Positions 26,296-35,319 are shown, counted from the stretch's first letter. The stretch: 64,000 nucleotides of DNA from JABDIP01 sp965250245 (GCA_965250245.1 OZ252296.1:2294001-2358000), one strand, 5' to 3'. The notes: generated by a model not told the origin, from the sequence alone. Made by a program: numbers and translations.

Positions 26296-27222
26296 ATGAT
26301 CGTCAGCTGCGGTGAGGCGCTGATCGATTTCGTGCCGTTGCAGGGGGCCGGCGGCGAGGACGGGTACCGGCCGTTGCCGGGCGGGTCGCCCTTTAACGTC
26401 GCCATTGCCGCCGCCCGGCTGGGGCAGCCGGCCGGGTTCCTGAGCCGGGTCTCGACCGACTTCTTCGGCGACCAGCTCGTCGCCACGCTGGAGGCCAACG
26501 CCGTCGACACCGGCCTGGTGGTGCGCGGCGACGAATCCAGCACGCTCGCCTTCGTCGCGCTGGCGCCCGGCGAGGAGCCGCGTTACGCCTTCTTCAACAC
26601 CGGTGCGGCTGACCGCAGCATGGTCGCATCCGACATCCCGGACGCGCTGCCCGATGCCATCGCGTGTCTGCATTTCGGCTCGTTCTCGCTGGCGGTGGAG
26701 CCGGCGGCGACGACGCTGGCCGGGCTGATGGCGCGGGAGAGCGGCCGACGGGTGATCTCCCTCGACCCGAATGTACGTCCCACACTGGTCGGCGAACGCA
26801 CTGCCTATGTGGCCCGGCTGGAGGCGCTTGTGCGGCAGGCCACCATCGTCAAGGTGAGCGCCGCCGATCTGGAGTGGCTTTACCCCGGCGAGGCGGCCGG
26901 GGCCGTCGCCGCCCGCTGGCTCGACACCGGGCCCGCGGTCATCGCCGTCACCGCCGGAGAGCGCGGCGCCTTCGGCCTGACCGCCACGGTGCGTGCCGAG
27001 GCGGCCGGCGCGCCGGTCGAGGTGGTGGACACGGTCGGCGCCGGGGACACCTTCCAGGCCGGCCTTCTGGTGCGGCTGGCTGAGCTCGGCCGGCTGTCCA
27101 TCGAGGGTCTGTCGGCGCTGACGGAGGCGGAACTCTCCGACGCGCTGGCCTTCGCCGGGCGCGCAGCCGCAATCACCTGCACCCGCGCCGGCGCCGACCC
27201 GCCGCGCCGTTCGGAGCTCTAG
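26296..27222 (+). CDS. PfkB-family carbohydrate kinase, fructokinase-like
   Basis: A 308-residue cytoplasmic PfkB-fold kinase. It begins MIVSCGEALIDFVP, then LPGGSPFNVAIAAARLG, features of the fructokinase/FrcK subgroup. ATP-site and catalytic motif DTVGAGDTFQAGLLVRL is near residue 245, with the catalytic Asp in GAGD. Length is typical. GGGAGG precedes ATG 26296. Its end overlaps the convergent lipoprotein gene by four bases. Substrate is probably fructose or another ketohexose; PfkB specificity is not readable from sequence. Confidence 0.87.
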   Translation: MIVSCGEALIDFVPLQGAGGEDGYRPLPGGSPFNVAIAAARLGQPAGFLSRVSTDFFGDQLVATLEANAVDTGLVVRGDESSTLAFVALAPGEEPRYAFFNTGAADRSMVASDIPDALPDAIACLHFGSFSLAVEPAATTLAGLMARESGRRVISLDPNVRPTLVGERTAYVARLEALVRQATIVKVSAADLEWLYPGEAAGAVAARWLDTGPAVIAVTAGERGAFGLTATVRAEAAGAPVEVVDTVGAGDTFQAGLLVRLAELGRLSIEGLSALTEAELSDALAFAGRAAAITCTRAGADPPRRSEL

Positions 27223-28076
27223 CGCGCCGAGGCCAGGTCGATCAGCTCGATCCGGTCGCCATCGACCTCCCAGATGCCGACATTGGTCTGGACGAACACC
27301 GGCACGCCGTAGAGCAGGCTTGTGTAGACATGGGTCTCCAGCGGCCAGGCCGTCGTCAGGTGGGTCACGTAGAGCCCGGCCGGCTCGGTGCCTTGCGGCA
27401 GGTCCGGGGCGGTGATCAGGCAGGACAGGGACAAGGGCGTCGAGCCCATGGAGGTCAGCCCGTCCGGCGAGATCTGCGCCATGGCGTGGCCGGCCAGGAT
27501 CCGCTCACCCGGATTGATCGTCGCCACCAGCATGTACACCAGCCAGCCCTGCTGACCGATCATCGAGGCCGGCAGGACGACGGTGTTGTAGTTGGTGTTG
27601 CATTGCGGCCTGAGCTCGGAAATGGCCGTCTCGCGCGCGTTGTACATGATGGCCCGCTCGTTCACGAGCGGCGTCTGGGGCGGCGTCGGCGCGATGGTCG
27701 GGGTGCCGGCCAGGCCGCCGGGGAAGGCGACTTCGTAGCCCACCAGACGGCGGCCGTCCTGCTCGGCGACATAGGTCACCAGCAGCGACCCTTCGCTCTG
27801 CTGGGTGACCCAGCCGATGATCCGGTTCTCGCCGGCCAGCGCGCCGGATTCCAGCAGCAGGTCAGTCGCGAAGGCGGTGGCGATGTCCTTCTCGAAGATC
27901 GCCCGGCCCAGGCGCTCCGATTTCCGGATGGTCTCGCGATAGAGGCTGGCGGTCGATTCGATCTCATCCGCGCTCGGCGTAACGGCGGCGGCCTCGTAGC
28001 GCGAATCCTCGACGGCCGCGGTATTGGGGGCGCAGGCCGCGAGCGCGGCCAGCAGCAGCGGAACAACAGACCTCAT
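27219..28076 (-). CDS. Lipoprotein of unknown function
   Basis: A 285-residue exported lipoprotein: MRSVVPLLLAALAACAP gives a signal peptide with lipobox LAAC (Cys15). The longer frame to 28184 is a shadow of the upstream gene. The mature part has a helical segment (SLYRETIRKSERLGRAIFEKDIATAFATDLLL, pieces) then strand-rich sequence ending in a compact domain. I do not recognise the family. Its ATG overlaps the GH116 stop by one base (TGATG), so it is almost certainly made together with the glycosidase, perhaps presenting or binding its product at the envelope. It converges with the fructokinase gene. Confidence 0.75.
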   Translation of the reverse strand: MRSVVPLLLAALAACAPNTAAVEDSRYEAAAVTPSADEIESTASLYRETIRKSERLGRAIFEKDIATAFATDLLLESGALAGENRIIGWVTQQSEGSLLVTYVAEQDGRRLVGYEVAFPGGLAGTPTIAPTPPQTPLVNERAIMYNARETAISELRPQCNTNYNTVVLPASMIGQQGWLVYMLVATINPGERILAGHAMAQISPDGLTSMGSTPLSLSCLITAPDLPQGTEPAGLYVTHLTTAWPLETHVYTSLLYGVPVFVQTNVGIWEVDGDRIELIDLASAR

Positions 28077-30439
28077 CAGCGACCATCCCTTTTCGCCATG
28101 CCCCAGACCACCAGCGGCCTCATGTTCATGATGGCACGGAATGTGGCGGCATCGGGGTCCCAGGCGGCCGGTGTGCGAAACCACAGCCCACGCTCCTCGT
28201 AGATTGCCCGATGGACGCTCTCCAGCACCGCCTCGGACTCCTCCAGGAGCCCGAAATGCTGAAGCTGCGCGGCCAGCGAGAGGTTGAAGGCGGTGAGGGA
28301 TTCCGACGACTGGTTGCGCACATCGCCGATTCCGGTCACCGCCGCGGCGATCGCCTCGGGGTCGCCGGCGATGTTGACCGCCCCGTTACGGCCGCCGTCG
28401 CGGTCGAGGAAGTTGGTCTGGTAGACCGTCTTCAACGCCGTGACGATGCGTTCGCGCGGCAGGCCGCACTCCAGCCCCAGGCGATCGGCCATCCACGGCC
28501 CGAACATCTGGTCGATCAGCACCGCGTCGCCATAGGTGCCGGCGGCGTCGATGCGGAAATGGCTGCCGGTCCACAGCCGCTCCTGATAGGCCTCGGCGGC
28601 CCGCGCCTTGCGTGCATGGCACTCCGCCGCATGCTCGGCGTCGCCGACGGCCTCCGCCATGGCCGCGACCGCCGCCAGGGCCGCCAGCCACAGCCCGCCG
28701 CAATAGGCGCCGGGGCCCAGCATCGGGATGTTGTCGAAGGTCTGGTCGGGGATGCCGTCATTCTCGATCAGCCCGTCGCCGTCGCGGTCGAACCGGGCCA
28801 GGTATTCCAGCGCCGCGCAGGCGGCCGGGTAGCACTCTTCCAGGAAGGCCGCGTCGCCGCTCTCCCGGAAGATCCGGCAGACGGTCACGATGAACTGCGC
28901 GTTCAGATCCTTCCAGCCATTGGTGTCGCGATAGGCGAAGGCGTTGACCGCCTCCACCGGGTCCTCGTCCGGTGCGCCCAGATCGTGCGGCACCGAGCCG
29001 GCCACGGTGATCGGGAAGGTCTCGCCGGTCCAGACATGGCGGCGCTGCCGGTCGTCGTCCCGGTCGACCTGGCGGGCGAACAGCGCCGCCACGTCGCGGT
29101 CGATCTCCGGCCAGTTCGCCGCCAGGGCCAGCGACGCGTAGACCCACAGATCCAGCGTGTCGTAGTAGGGATAGTCCGGGCATTCGATCAGCCCGAAGAA
29201 ATCCTCCGCCTCGCCATCCTCCACCGCGCCGGCGGTCCAGGCGGTCAGCCCGTCGACCAGCAGGTAGAGCTCGTTCAGCATCATGCCGGCGAGCTTCGGC
29301 GCCTTCGGGCCGTCCGCGATCGCCCGGGCGTGCCAGTCGTCGATGGCCAGCGACCAGTCCGTCGCCCGCTCCAGCGCCTCGCGGGCCAGCAGCACGGCGT
29401 TGTTGCCGGTGCGGCCGATGAGCTCGGTATAGCGGCGATAGTACCGGCGCCCGGTGCCGAAGCGGATGACCGGGAAGTCCCAGACCAGGACCATGGGCAC
29501 CACCATCACCTCGCCGGGCGCCAGGGTCACGGTCGCCGACAGGGCGCCGCCCAGGGTGCCCTCGGTCGCCTCGGCGAAGCCGCAGGCGGCGATCCAGCGC
29601 GTGTGATCCTCCTCCAGCGCACCGGTCCGGGCGAACGGCACCCAGAGCGCGGCGCCGTCGCCCAGCGCATCGAAGCTGGTCACGGTGGCGACCGCGATGC
29701 GGTCGTTGGCGCGGGCGGCGATGGCCATCTGGCCCTGGCCCTCGCCGGGGATGTCGTCCGGCCGGACGCAGTCGAACAGCACGCCGCGGGCGGTGCCGCC
29801 GTCGACGAAGGGTTCGTCCAGCGGCGCGTTGACATTGCCGGCGTTGCGGCGCTCGGGCTTGCCGCGGCCGGGGGCGGTGAACCAGTTGCACAGGTTGGCG
29901 AAGCTGAACAGCAGGCCGACCGTCGCCGGCTCGTCACCGGTGTTGCGCAGATGCCAGCGGAACACCCCGACCGGCAGCGCCGTCTCCCGGTAGTTGTTGG
30001 GCAGCACCGGAGAGAACTGCTCGCAGACCATCTCCACCGGCCACCCCGGCGCCGCCGGATAGCGGTACCAGGCTTTGGGGAACAGCCCGTGATAGGCCCC
30101 GGCTGGCGGCGTCTCCTCCCAGCCCCAGGCCGACAGGGCGTCGCCGTCCTCCGGTTCGCGCGGCCGCAGCACCCGGGCCCGGCCCTCGCCGTCGGCGGTG
30201 CCCTGGAAGCAGGCGAAGCCGTTCACCGCCTCGGTGAAGTGCTTCAGCGAGCCGGTCTTGAGGGTCCAGCGGCGGAAGGCCCCAGTCCAGTCGCGCCCGA
30301 TGCCACCAGTGCCGAAGCCACCGAGCGGGACGCCCTGCCGGCAGCCGCCATCATGCTGGCCGGCGATCTTCGGCCGCTGGCCCAGGTCTTGGGGCGCGTC
30401 GAAGGCGCGCGTCCAGGCGGCCTCCGGGATGTCGATCAT
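28076..30439 (-). CDS. GH116-family glycoside hydrolase
   Basis: A 787-residue protein resembling the GH116 family (beta-glucosidases and glucosylceramidases). The N-terminal beta-sandwich (to about 330) ends near the catalytic (alpha/alpha)6 domain. The nucleophile-type region reads FFGLIECPDYPYYDTLDLWVYAS, split here as GLIECPDYPYYDTLD, with the Glu before Cys; the acid/base region DGLIENDGIPDQTFDNI carries the Asp, as in known GH116 enzymes (positions from memory). ATG 30439 was chosen because the family start MIDIPEAAW is normal and GGGGGG precedes it; the longer frame is not. No signal peptide, so it may act in the cytoplasm. Operon with a small membrane protein and a lipoprotein. Confidence 0.85.
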   Translation of the reverse strand: MIDIPEAAWTRAFDAPQDLGQRPKIAGQHDGGCRQGVPLGGFGTGGIGRDWTGAFRRWTLKTGSLKHFTEAVNGFACFQGTADGEGRARVLRPREPEDGDALSAWGWEETPPAGAYHGLFPKAWYRYPAAPGWPVEMVCEQFSPVLPNNYRETALPVGVFRWHLRNTGDEPATVGLLFSFANLCNWFTAPGRGKPERRNAGNVNAPLDEPFVDGGTARGVLFDCVRPDDIPGEGQGQMAIAARANDRIAVATVTSFDALGDGAALWVPFARTGALEEDHTRWIAACGFAEATEGTLGGALSATVTLAPGEVMVVPMVLVWDFPVIRFGTGRRYYRRYTELIGRTGNNAVLLAREALERATDWSLAIDDWHARAIADGPKAPKLAGMMLNELYLLVDGLTAWTAGAVEDGEAEDFFGLIECPDYPYYDTLDLWVYASLALAANWPEIDRDVAALFARQVDRDDDRQRRHVWTGETFPITVAGSVPHDLGAPDEDPVEAVNAFAYRDTNGWKDLNAQFIVTVCRIFRESGDAAFLEECYPAACAALEYLARFDRDGDGLIENDGIPDQTFDNIPMLGPGAYCGGLWLAALAAVAAMAEAVGDAEHAAECHARKARAAEAYQERLWTGSHFRIDAAGTYGDAVLIDQMFGPWMADRLGLECGLPRERIVTALKTVYQTNFLDRDGGRNGAVNIAGDPEAIAAAVTGIGDVRNQSSESLTAFNLSLAAQLQHFGLLEESEAVLESVHRAIYEERGLWFRTPAAWDPDAATFRAIMNMRPLVVWGMAKRDGR

Positions 30440-30458
30440 GCTCGGGCCCCCCGGCTGA

Positions 30459-30677
30459 TCACGGATCCTGATCGGGCGCGGCGGGCTTGTTGACGTCCTT
30501 GTAGTTCGGCCCAAGGAAGAACTCCCAGAGCGCGTAAGCGTTCACCGCCGCGGCGAGGACCAGCCAGAAGGACTGCTCCCCGACCAGCTCGAAGACCAGC
30601 CAGAGGACACAGACCGCCATGGTGAGGACCCGGCGGTAGAGCGGGAAGAACCAGGGATGGGGTTCGGAGGAGAACAT
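30459..30677 (-). CDS. Small membrane protein, 72 residues
   Basis: Two membrane helices (TMAVCVLWLVFELVGE and FWLVLAAAVNAYALWEFFLG) with short polar ends; it starts MFSSEPHPWFFPLYRRV and ends in an acidic tail. Start is at ATG 30677; the frame remains open beyond but that part overlaps the next gene and is not membrane-like. It lies 20 bases before the GH116 start on the same strand, so the two are probably cotranscribed. Family not recognised; it could be a small membrane partner of the glycosidase. Confidence 0.6.
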   Translation of the reverse strand: MFSSEPHPWFFPLYRRVLTMAVCVLWLVFELVGEQSFWLVLAAAVNAYALWEFFLGPNYKDVNKPAAPDQDP

Positions 30678-30794
30678 CGAGCAAGGCGGGACCGATCGTT
30701 GTCGCTTCCCAATGATAGGCCATCGCGGCCCGCCGCTCCAAACGCGGCGGCGTTCGCGCTTGACCCGGCCGGTCCGCTCGTGCACCTCCAGGCG

Positions 30795-31820
30795 ATGAAC
30801 GCACACACCCTGACCTATGCGGTCGAGACCCCGCCGGAGCCGGGCCAGGTTCTCGAAGCCGCGCCCGGCATCCTGTGGATCCGCATGCCGCTGCCCTTCG
30901 CGCTGGACCACGTCAATCTCTGGGTCCTGGACGATGGCGACGGCTGGTGTCTGGTCGACACCGGCTTTCCCGACGACACCATCAAGGACCTCTGGGCGGG
31001 CCTGCTCGCCGGCCCACTGTCCGGGCGACCCGTCAGGCGGATCCTGGCCACCCACATGCATCCCGACCATATCGGCCTTGCCGGCTGGCTGCAGGACCGC
31101 TGCGGCGGGGAGTTCCTGGCGACCCAGGCGGAATGGCTCGCATCACGCATGCTCTGGCTGGATGACAGCGACGGGCTGATGCAGGCCTATGAAGGCTTCT
31201 ACCGCCGGCTCGGGCTGGACGAGGACTCCGTCGAGGGCCTGAAGCGACGGCGCGGCGCCTATCGCCACATCGTGACGCCGATCCCGCCGGTGTTCCGGCC
31301 GATCGCGGATGGCGAGACGCTGTCGGTGGGCGGCGTTGACTGGCGGGTGATGACCGGGCAGGGGCATTCGCCCGAGCATGCCTGCCTGTTCTCCCCGGAC
31401 CACAGCGTCCTGATCGCCGGCGACCAGGTCCTGCCGAAGATCACCCCCAACATCAGCGTCTGGCCATCGGCGCCGGAGGCCGATCCGCTGGGCGGCTTCC
31501 TGGACAGCCTGGCCATGTTCGACAGCCTGCCCGGCGACGTGCTGGTCCTGCCCTCGCACGGCCTGCCGTTCCGTGGCCTGGCGGCGCGCACCGCCGAGCT
31601 CGCGGCGCATCACGAGGAGCGCCTGGCGACGGCCGTGGAAGCCTGCCGCGAGCCCATCGACGTCCGGAGCGCCACCAACGTGCTCTTCCCGCGCGCGCTG
31701 GATACGCATCAGCTGATGTTCGCGGTCGGCGAGACCCTGGCCCATCTCAACCGGCTGGTGGCGCAGGGGCGGATCGCGCGGCAACTGGAGAACGGCGTCT
31801 GGCGGTTCGCCGCCCGGTAG
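30795..31820 (+). CDS. MBL-fold metallo-hydrolase
   Basis: A 341-residue metallo-beta-lactamase-fold hydrolase. The metal motif HMHPDHIGLAG (His, His, Asp, His) lies near residue 93, with later metal His in HSPEHACLF (the histidine after the long loop) and DHSVLIAGDQVL. A C-terminal segment of about 90 residues (HHEERLATAVEACREP ... LENGVWRF) is larger than in glyoxalase II and fits the group of hydrolases with a winged-helix-like end (beta-lactamase/LACTB2-like, often acting on thioesters or phosphonates). ATG 30795 follows no clear ribosome site, so translation may be weak. Divergent from the small membrane protein across 117 bases. Confidence 0.8.
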   Translation: MNAHTLTYAVETPPEPGQVLEAAPGILWIRMPLPFALDHVNLWVLDDGDGWCLVDTGFPDDTIKDLWAGLLAGPLSGRPVRRILATHMHPDHIGLAGWLQDRCGGEFLATQAEWLASRMLWLDDSDGLMQAYEGFYRRLGLDEDSVEGLKRRRGAYRHIVTPIPPVFRPIADGETLSVGGVDWRVMTGQGHSPEHACLFSPDHSVLIAGDQVLPKITPNISVWPSAPEADPLGGFLDSLAMFDSLPGDVLVLPSHGLPFRGLAARTAELAAHHEERLATAVEACREPIDVRSATNVLFPRALDTHQLMFAVGETLAHLNRLVAQGRIARQLENGVWRFAAR

Positions 31821-31943
31821 GGTGCCCGGACGGTCACGGTTCGTCACATGCGCGCCAATCCGGTGTAACCGTCTTGGTGCCGCGGCGTCTTTATGGTGAA
31901 ACTCCCCGGGTTCCCGCGGAGGCCGGCATAAGGAGGCACACTC

Positions 31944-33167
31944 ATGCGCACCGAAAAGCTCGAATTCCCTGGCGCCGGCGGCGCCAAGCTGGCGGCGCGG
32001 CTGGATAGTCCCGACTCACCGCCGCGCGCTTATGCGCTGTTCGCCCACTGCTTCACCTGCACCAAGGACATCTTCGCCGCCAGCCGGATCGCCCAGGCGC
32101 TGGCCGACAGCGGGATCGCGGTGCTGCGCTTCGACTTCACCGGGCTCGGCTCCAGCGAGGGCGAGTTCGCGCACACCAATTTCTCCTCCAATGTCGGCGA
32201 CCTGCTGGCGGCGGTGGATTATCTGCGGGAGACCCGCGAGGCGCCGAAGCTGCTGATCGGCCACAGCCTGGGCGGGGCGGCGGTGCTCGCCGCCGCCGGC
32301 GAGGTGCCGGAGGCCCAGGCTGTCGCCACCATCGGCGCGCCGCACGATCCGGGCCATGTCGCGCACCTGTTCCAGGACAACATCGACGAGATCGAGGCGT
32401 CCGGCGAGGCCGAGGTGCTGCTGGTCGGCCGGCCGTTCCGCATCCAAAAGCAGTTCATCGACGACATCCAGAACCAGCGCCAGGACGAGCGCATCTCCGG
32501 GCTGCGCAAGGCGCTGCTGGTCTTCCACTCGCCGATCGACGACACGGTGGGGATCGAGAATGCCGGGCTGATCTTCGGCGCCGCCAAGCATCCCAAGAGC
32601 TTCGTCTCCCTGGACAAGGCCGACCACCTGCTGTCCAAGCGCGCCGACGCGGAATACGTCGCCACGGTGCTGTCGGCCTGGTCATCGCGCTACATCGAGG
32701 CGGATGCGCCGGCGGTCCCGGCGGTCAAGCCGGTCGAGGGCGCGGTGGTGGTGCAGGAGACCGGCTGGGGGCCGTTCCAGCAGGCCATCGCCGCCGGGCC
32801 GCACCGCTTGCTGGCCGATGAGCCGGAGAGCTATGGCGGCAAGGATAGCGGGCCCACCCCTTACGATCTGTTGCTGGCTGGTCTCGGCGCCTGCACCGTG
32901 ATGACGGTCCGGCTCTATGCCAACCGCAAGAAATGGCCGCTGGAGCGGACTCATGCGGTGCTGCGGCATGAGAAGATCCACGCCGAGGATTGCGCCGATT
33001 GCGAGACCAAGGCGGGCCGCCTCGACCACATCACCCGCGAGCTCAAATTCTACGGCGACCTCGACGCCGACCAACGCGCCAAGCTGCTGGAAATCTCCGA
33101 GAAATGCCCGGTGCACCGCACCCTGCATGCGGAGGTGAAGATCGACACCAAGGAGGCGGGCGGCTGA
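31944..33167 (+). CDS. Alpha/beta hydrolase-OsmC fusion protein
   Basis: A 407-residue cytoplasmic two-domain protein. Residues 1-250: alpha/beta-hydrolase (HCFTCTKDIFAASRIAQ, RFDFTGLGSSEGEFAHTNFSSNVGD, catalytic Ser in LLIGHSLGGAAVL, Asp in VFHSPIDDTVG, His in DKADHLLSK). Residues about 262-400: an OsmC-like domain (HRLLADEPESYGGKDSGPTPYDLLLAGLGACTVMTVRL read in pieces) with Cys in LGACTV and CPVHRTLHAEV. Fusions of this kind are known in bacteria; the pairing suggests ester or thioester hydrolysis linked to peroxide or electrophile detoxification. Strong AAGGAGG precedes ATG 31944. Monocistronic, followed by an inverted repeat. Confidence 0.88.
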   Translation: MRTEKLEFPGAGGAKLAARLDSPDSPPRAYALFAHCFTCTKDIFAASRIAQALADSGIAVLRFDFTGLGSSEGEFAHTNFSSNVGDLLAAVDYLRETREAPKLLIGHSLGGAAVLAAAGEVPEAQAVATIGAPHDPGHVAHLFQDNIDEIEASGEAEVLLVGRPFRIQKQFIDDIQNQRQDERISGLRKALLVFHSPIDDTVGIENAGLIFGAAKHPKSFVSLDKADHLLSKRADAEYVATVLSAWSSRYIEADAPAVPAVKPVEGAVVVQETGWGPFQQAIAAGPHRLLADEPESYGGKDSGPTPYDLLLAGLGACTVMTVRLYANRKKWPLERTHAVLRHEKIHAEDCADCETKAGRLDHITRELKFYGDLDADQRAKLLEISEKCPVHRTLHAEVKIDTKEAGG

Positions 33168-33252
33168 GGCCCAGGATGGAGATGTCGTGCAGCGGCATAG
33201 GACGCACTCTCCCGAACCCCTCATGCTCGAAAGCATCCATCCGCATCCACAT

Positions 33253-33336
33253 GCGTCGTCCCCGGGCTTGACCCGGGGACCCAGTCGGCGGGTATGAGCG
33301 GGCGATGGGTCCCCGGGTCAGGCCCGGGGACGACGC
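33253..33336. repeat. Palindromic intergenic repeat, family A copy 2
   Basis: Same arms as at 17138-17243, here separated by about 26 bases. The right arm overlaps the first codons of the following open frame, which makes that start doubtful. Confidence 0.83.
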
Positions 33337-34094
33337 AGTGGGTTGGTGGTTCGGCGTGGACCGATGCCACGGGAGGGATCGGGCGTCGCAGGCTGTTGAC
33401 CTCCGCGATGCTGTCGCCCCTGGTACTGACATCGTCACAGGTATTGGCGTCGTCGAACGCAGTCCATGCGATCGCCTTCGATCTGTCGCGATTCCGTCTG
33501 TCCCTGCATTGGAGGGACGCGGCCGGCCGGCCCTATCGGACCATCGAGGCGCTGGCCGGCGCTCTTGCCCGACGGGGCGAGCGGGTGGCGGCGGTTACCA
33601 ATGCCGGGATCTACGAGACCGACGGCACGCCGCTCGGCCTGCATGTGGAGGCCGGCCGCATGCTCCGGCCGCTCAACCGCGACGACGGCAGTGGCAATTT
33701 TTTCCTCAAGCCAAACGGCGTCTTCGCCGTCGCCGACGGTCGGGCCATGGTGGTCGAGACCGGCGCCTTCCGGCCCGATCCGACGATCGCCCTGGCGACC
33801 CAGAGCGGCCCGCTGCTGGTCCGCGACGGCGCCCTCCATCCGGCCTTCCGGCGGAGTTCCGACAGCGTGCGCAGCCGCAACGCGGTCGGCGTGCGGGAGG
33901 ACGGGGTGGTGGTGCTGGCGATGACCCGGATGCCGGTCAACCTTTGGACCCTGGCAACGTTCATGCGCGACCAGGCGGGCTGCCCGTCGGCGCTCTATCT
34001 CGACGGCGTGATCTCGCAGCTCTGGACACCCGGCGGCGCGCCGCCGGAGACCCGCTATCCCTATGTCGGCCTGCTGGCGGTGACGGAGCGCTGA
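33294..34094 (+). CDS. Phosphodiester glycosidase-like (DUF2233/NAGPA) protein
   Basis: A protein of up to 266 residues with the DUF2233/NAGPA-type domain. The core motif NFFLKPNGVFAV near residue 135, preceded by TNAGIYETDGTPLG and followed by ATQSGPLLV and LYLDGVISQLW, matches the phosphodiester glycosidase family, which trims sugar-phosphate or GlcNAc-phosphate linkages at the cell surface. The first about 15 codons lie inside a palindromic repeat and look accidental. A Tat-like signal (GRRRLLTSAML) near residues 30-40 implies export; the true start is probably a TTG or ATG near 33396-33408, or translation may use an upstream GTG. Lies alone between the OsmC-fusion gene and a convergent membrane protein. 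Confidence 0.78.
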   Translation: MSGRWVPGSGPGTTQWVGGSAWTDATGGIGRRRLLTSAMLSPLVLTSSQVLASSNAVHAIAFDLSRFRLSLHWRDAAGRPYRTIEALAGALARRGERVAAVTNAGIYETDGTPLGLHVEAGRMLRPLNRDDGSGNFFLKPNGVFAVADGRAMVVETGAFRPDPTIALATQSGPLLVRDGALHPAFRRSSDSVRSRNAVGVREDGVVVLAMTRMPVNLWTLATFMRDQAGCPSALYLDGVISQLWTPGGAPPETRYPYVGLLAVTER

Positions 34095-34589
34095 CTAGCG
34101 GCCCAGAAGCCCGCGGATGAACGACCGCACCGGTTCGGTGTCCCGGGGCCGGGGCTGGCCGGTCTGGTCCGGCTGCGGCTCCTGGCGCTGGGACATCACG
34201 CTGCGCGTGGCGATCTCGCCGCCGCTCGTCGATTCGGACAGCCGGGCCGTCACGGCGGGGCGCTCGAAGCTGGTCATCTCGACCTCGCTGGAGGCGGCGT
34301 TGACGTTGCTGGCGCTGATCATGCCGGTGATCATCGCCGGCGCCACGATGCCGAGTTGGAACAGCTTCCGCGGGTCCATCTCGGTCTTGTGCAGGCCGGC
34401 CCACAGCCCGCCGACCACGAACAGCCCGACGACCCGGACCCCGTAGCCGATCAGCGTGAGCAAGCTGCCGCCCTGCCGCAGCTCCTGGAGATAGAGGCCG
34501 ATCGTGTGCGCCTCCAGGATCACGAAGGTGGCCAGGATCGGCGCCAAGCCGCCGAGGCCGCCCCACAGGAATCGATTGAGCATCGTCAT
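34095..34589 (-). CDS. Uncharacterised membrane protein, 164 residues
   Basis: Three hydrophobic segments (about 14-32, 42-62, 82-95: GLAPILATFVILEAH, LIGYGVRVVGLFVVGGLW, GIVAPAMITGMI) followed by a polar C-terminal half (SFERPAVTARLSEST ... QRQEPQPDQTGQPRPRD) that looks unstructured. It ends at the stop of the convergent glycosidase gene with no gap. I do not recognise the family. It could be an envelope protein whose tail extends to the cytoplasm. Confidence 0.62.
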   Translation of the reverse strand: MTMLNRFLWGGLGGLAPILATFVILEAHTIGLYLQELRQGGSLLTLIGYGVRVVGLFVVGGLWAGLHKTEMDPRKLFQLGIVAPAMITGMISASNVNAASSEVEMTSFERPAVTARLSESTSGGEIATRSVMSQRQEPQPDQTGQPRPRDTEPVRSFIRGLLGR

Positions 34590-34646
34590 GGGGGCAGGCT
34601 ATGGCGCGGCTGCTACAGGATCGTCACAACCCCGGCGTGAAGACGA

Positions 34647-35288
34647 TCAGCGGCAGTCGCGCAGGTCCTCCGGGCGCCCATTGCCGATCACCTCGACATT
34701 GCGGGTGATCTTGGCGGCGTCCCAATCCCACCAGCGGATCTCCAGCAGCGCCTCCACGGTGGCATCGTCGAAGCGACGCTTGACCTCGGTCGCCGGGTTG
34801 CCGACGGCGACCGCATAGGGGCGGACATCCCGTGACACGACGGCATGGGCGCCGATGATGGCGCCGTCGCCGATGGTCACGCCGGGCAGGATGGTGGCCT
34901 TCAGGCCGATCCAGACATCGTTGCCGATCACCGTGTCGCCGCGGCAGGCGGATTGCAGCTCGCCCTTATAGCCCTTGCGCCAGCCGCGCCCGAACACCGC
35001 GAACGGGTAGGTGGACACGCCGCCCATCGGGTGGTTGGCGCCGCTCATCAGGAAGGTGACGCCGCTGGCGATGGCGCAGAACCGGCCGATCCGCAGCCGG
35101 TCGCCGACATCCTCATAGTGGTAGAGCACGTTCTTCAGGAACGCCTCGGGGCCGGCCGGATCGTCGTAATAGGTGTAGTCGCCGACCTCGATGCGCGGGT
35201 CGTCGACCACCGCCTTCACGAAGGCGACGCGGTCGAAGCCGGGAATCGGAAACCGGGTGTTCGGATCGGGACCGGTCTCATCGGCCAT
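34647..35288 (-). CDS. CatB-type (xenobiotic) O-acetyltransferase
   Basis: A 213-residue left-handed beta-helix acetyltransferase. It opens with DYTYYDDPAGPEAFLKNVLYHYE, then RLRIGRFCAIASGVTFLMSGANHPMGGVSTYPF (pieces: IGRFCAIASGV, SGANHPMGGVSTYPF, with the catalytic His in NHP), and the hexapeptide coils IGNDVWIGLKATILPGVTIGDGAIIGAHAVVSRDV (pieces GNDVWIGLKATIL, TIGDGAIIGAHAV). This is the Vat/CatB family that transfers acetyl from acetyl-CoA to chloramphenicol, streptogramins or ordinary hydroxyl compounds; resistance cannot be inferred from the sequence. It lies downstream of the ABC permease gene, on the same strand, separated by the MITE. Confidence 0.88.
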   Translation of the reverse strand: MADETGPDPNTRFPIPGFDRVAFVKAVVDDPRIEVGDYTYYDDPAGPEAFLKNVLYHYEDVGDRLRIGRFCAIASGVTFLMSGANHPMGGVSTYPFAVFGRGWRKGYKGELQSACRGDTVIGNDVWIGLKATILPGVTIGDGAIIGAHAVVSRDVRPYAVAVGNPATEVKRRFDDATVEALLEIRWWDWDAAKITRNVEVIGNGRPEDLRDCR

Positions 35289-35319
35289 GGCGGCGCTCTC
35301 CGGATAACGGTGTGGTGGC

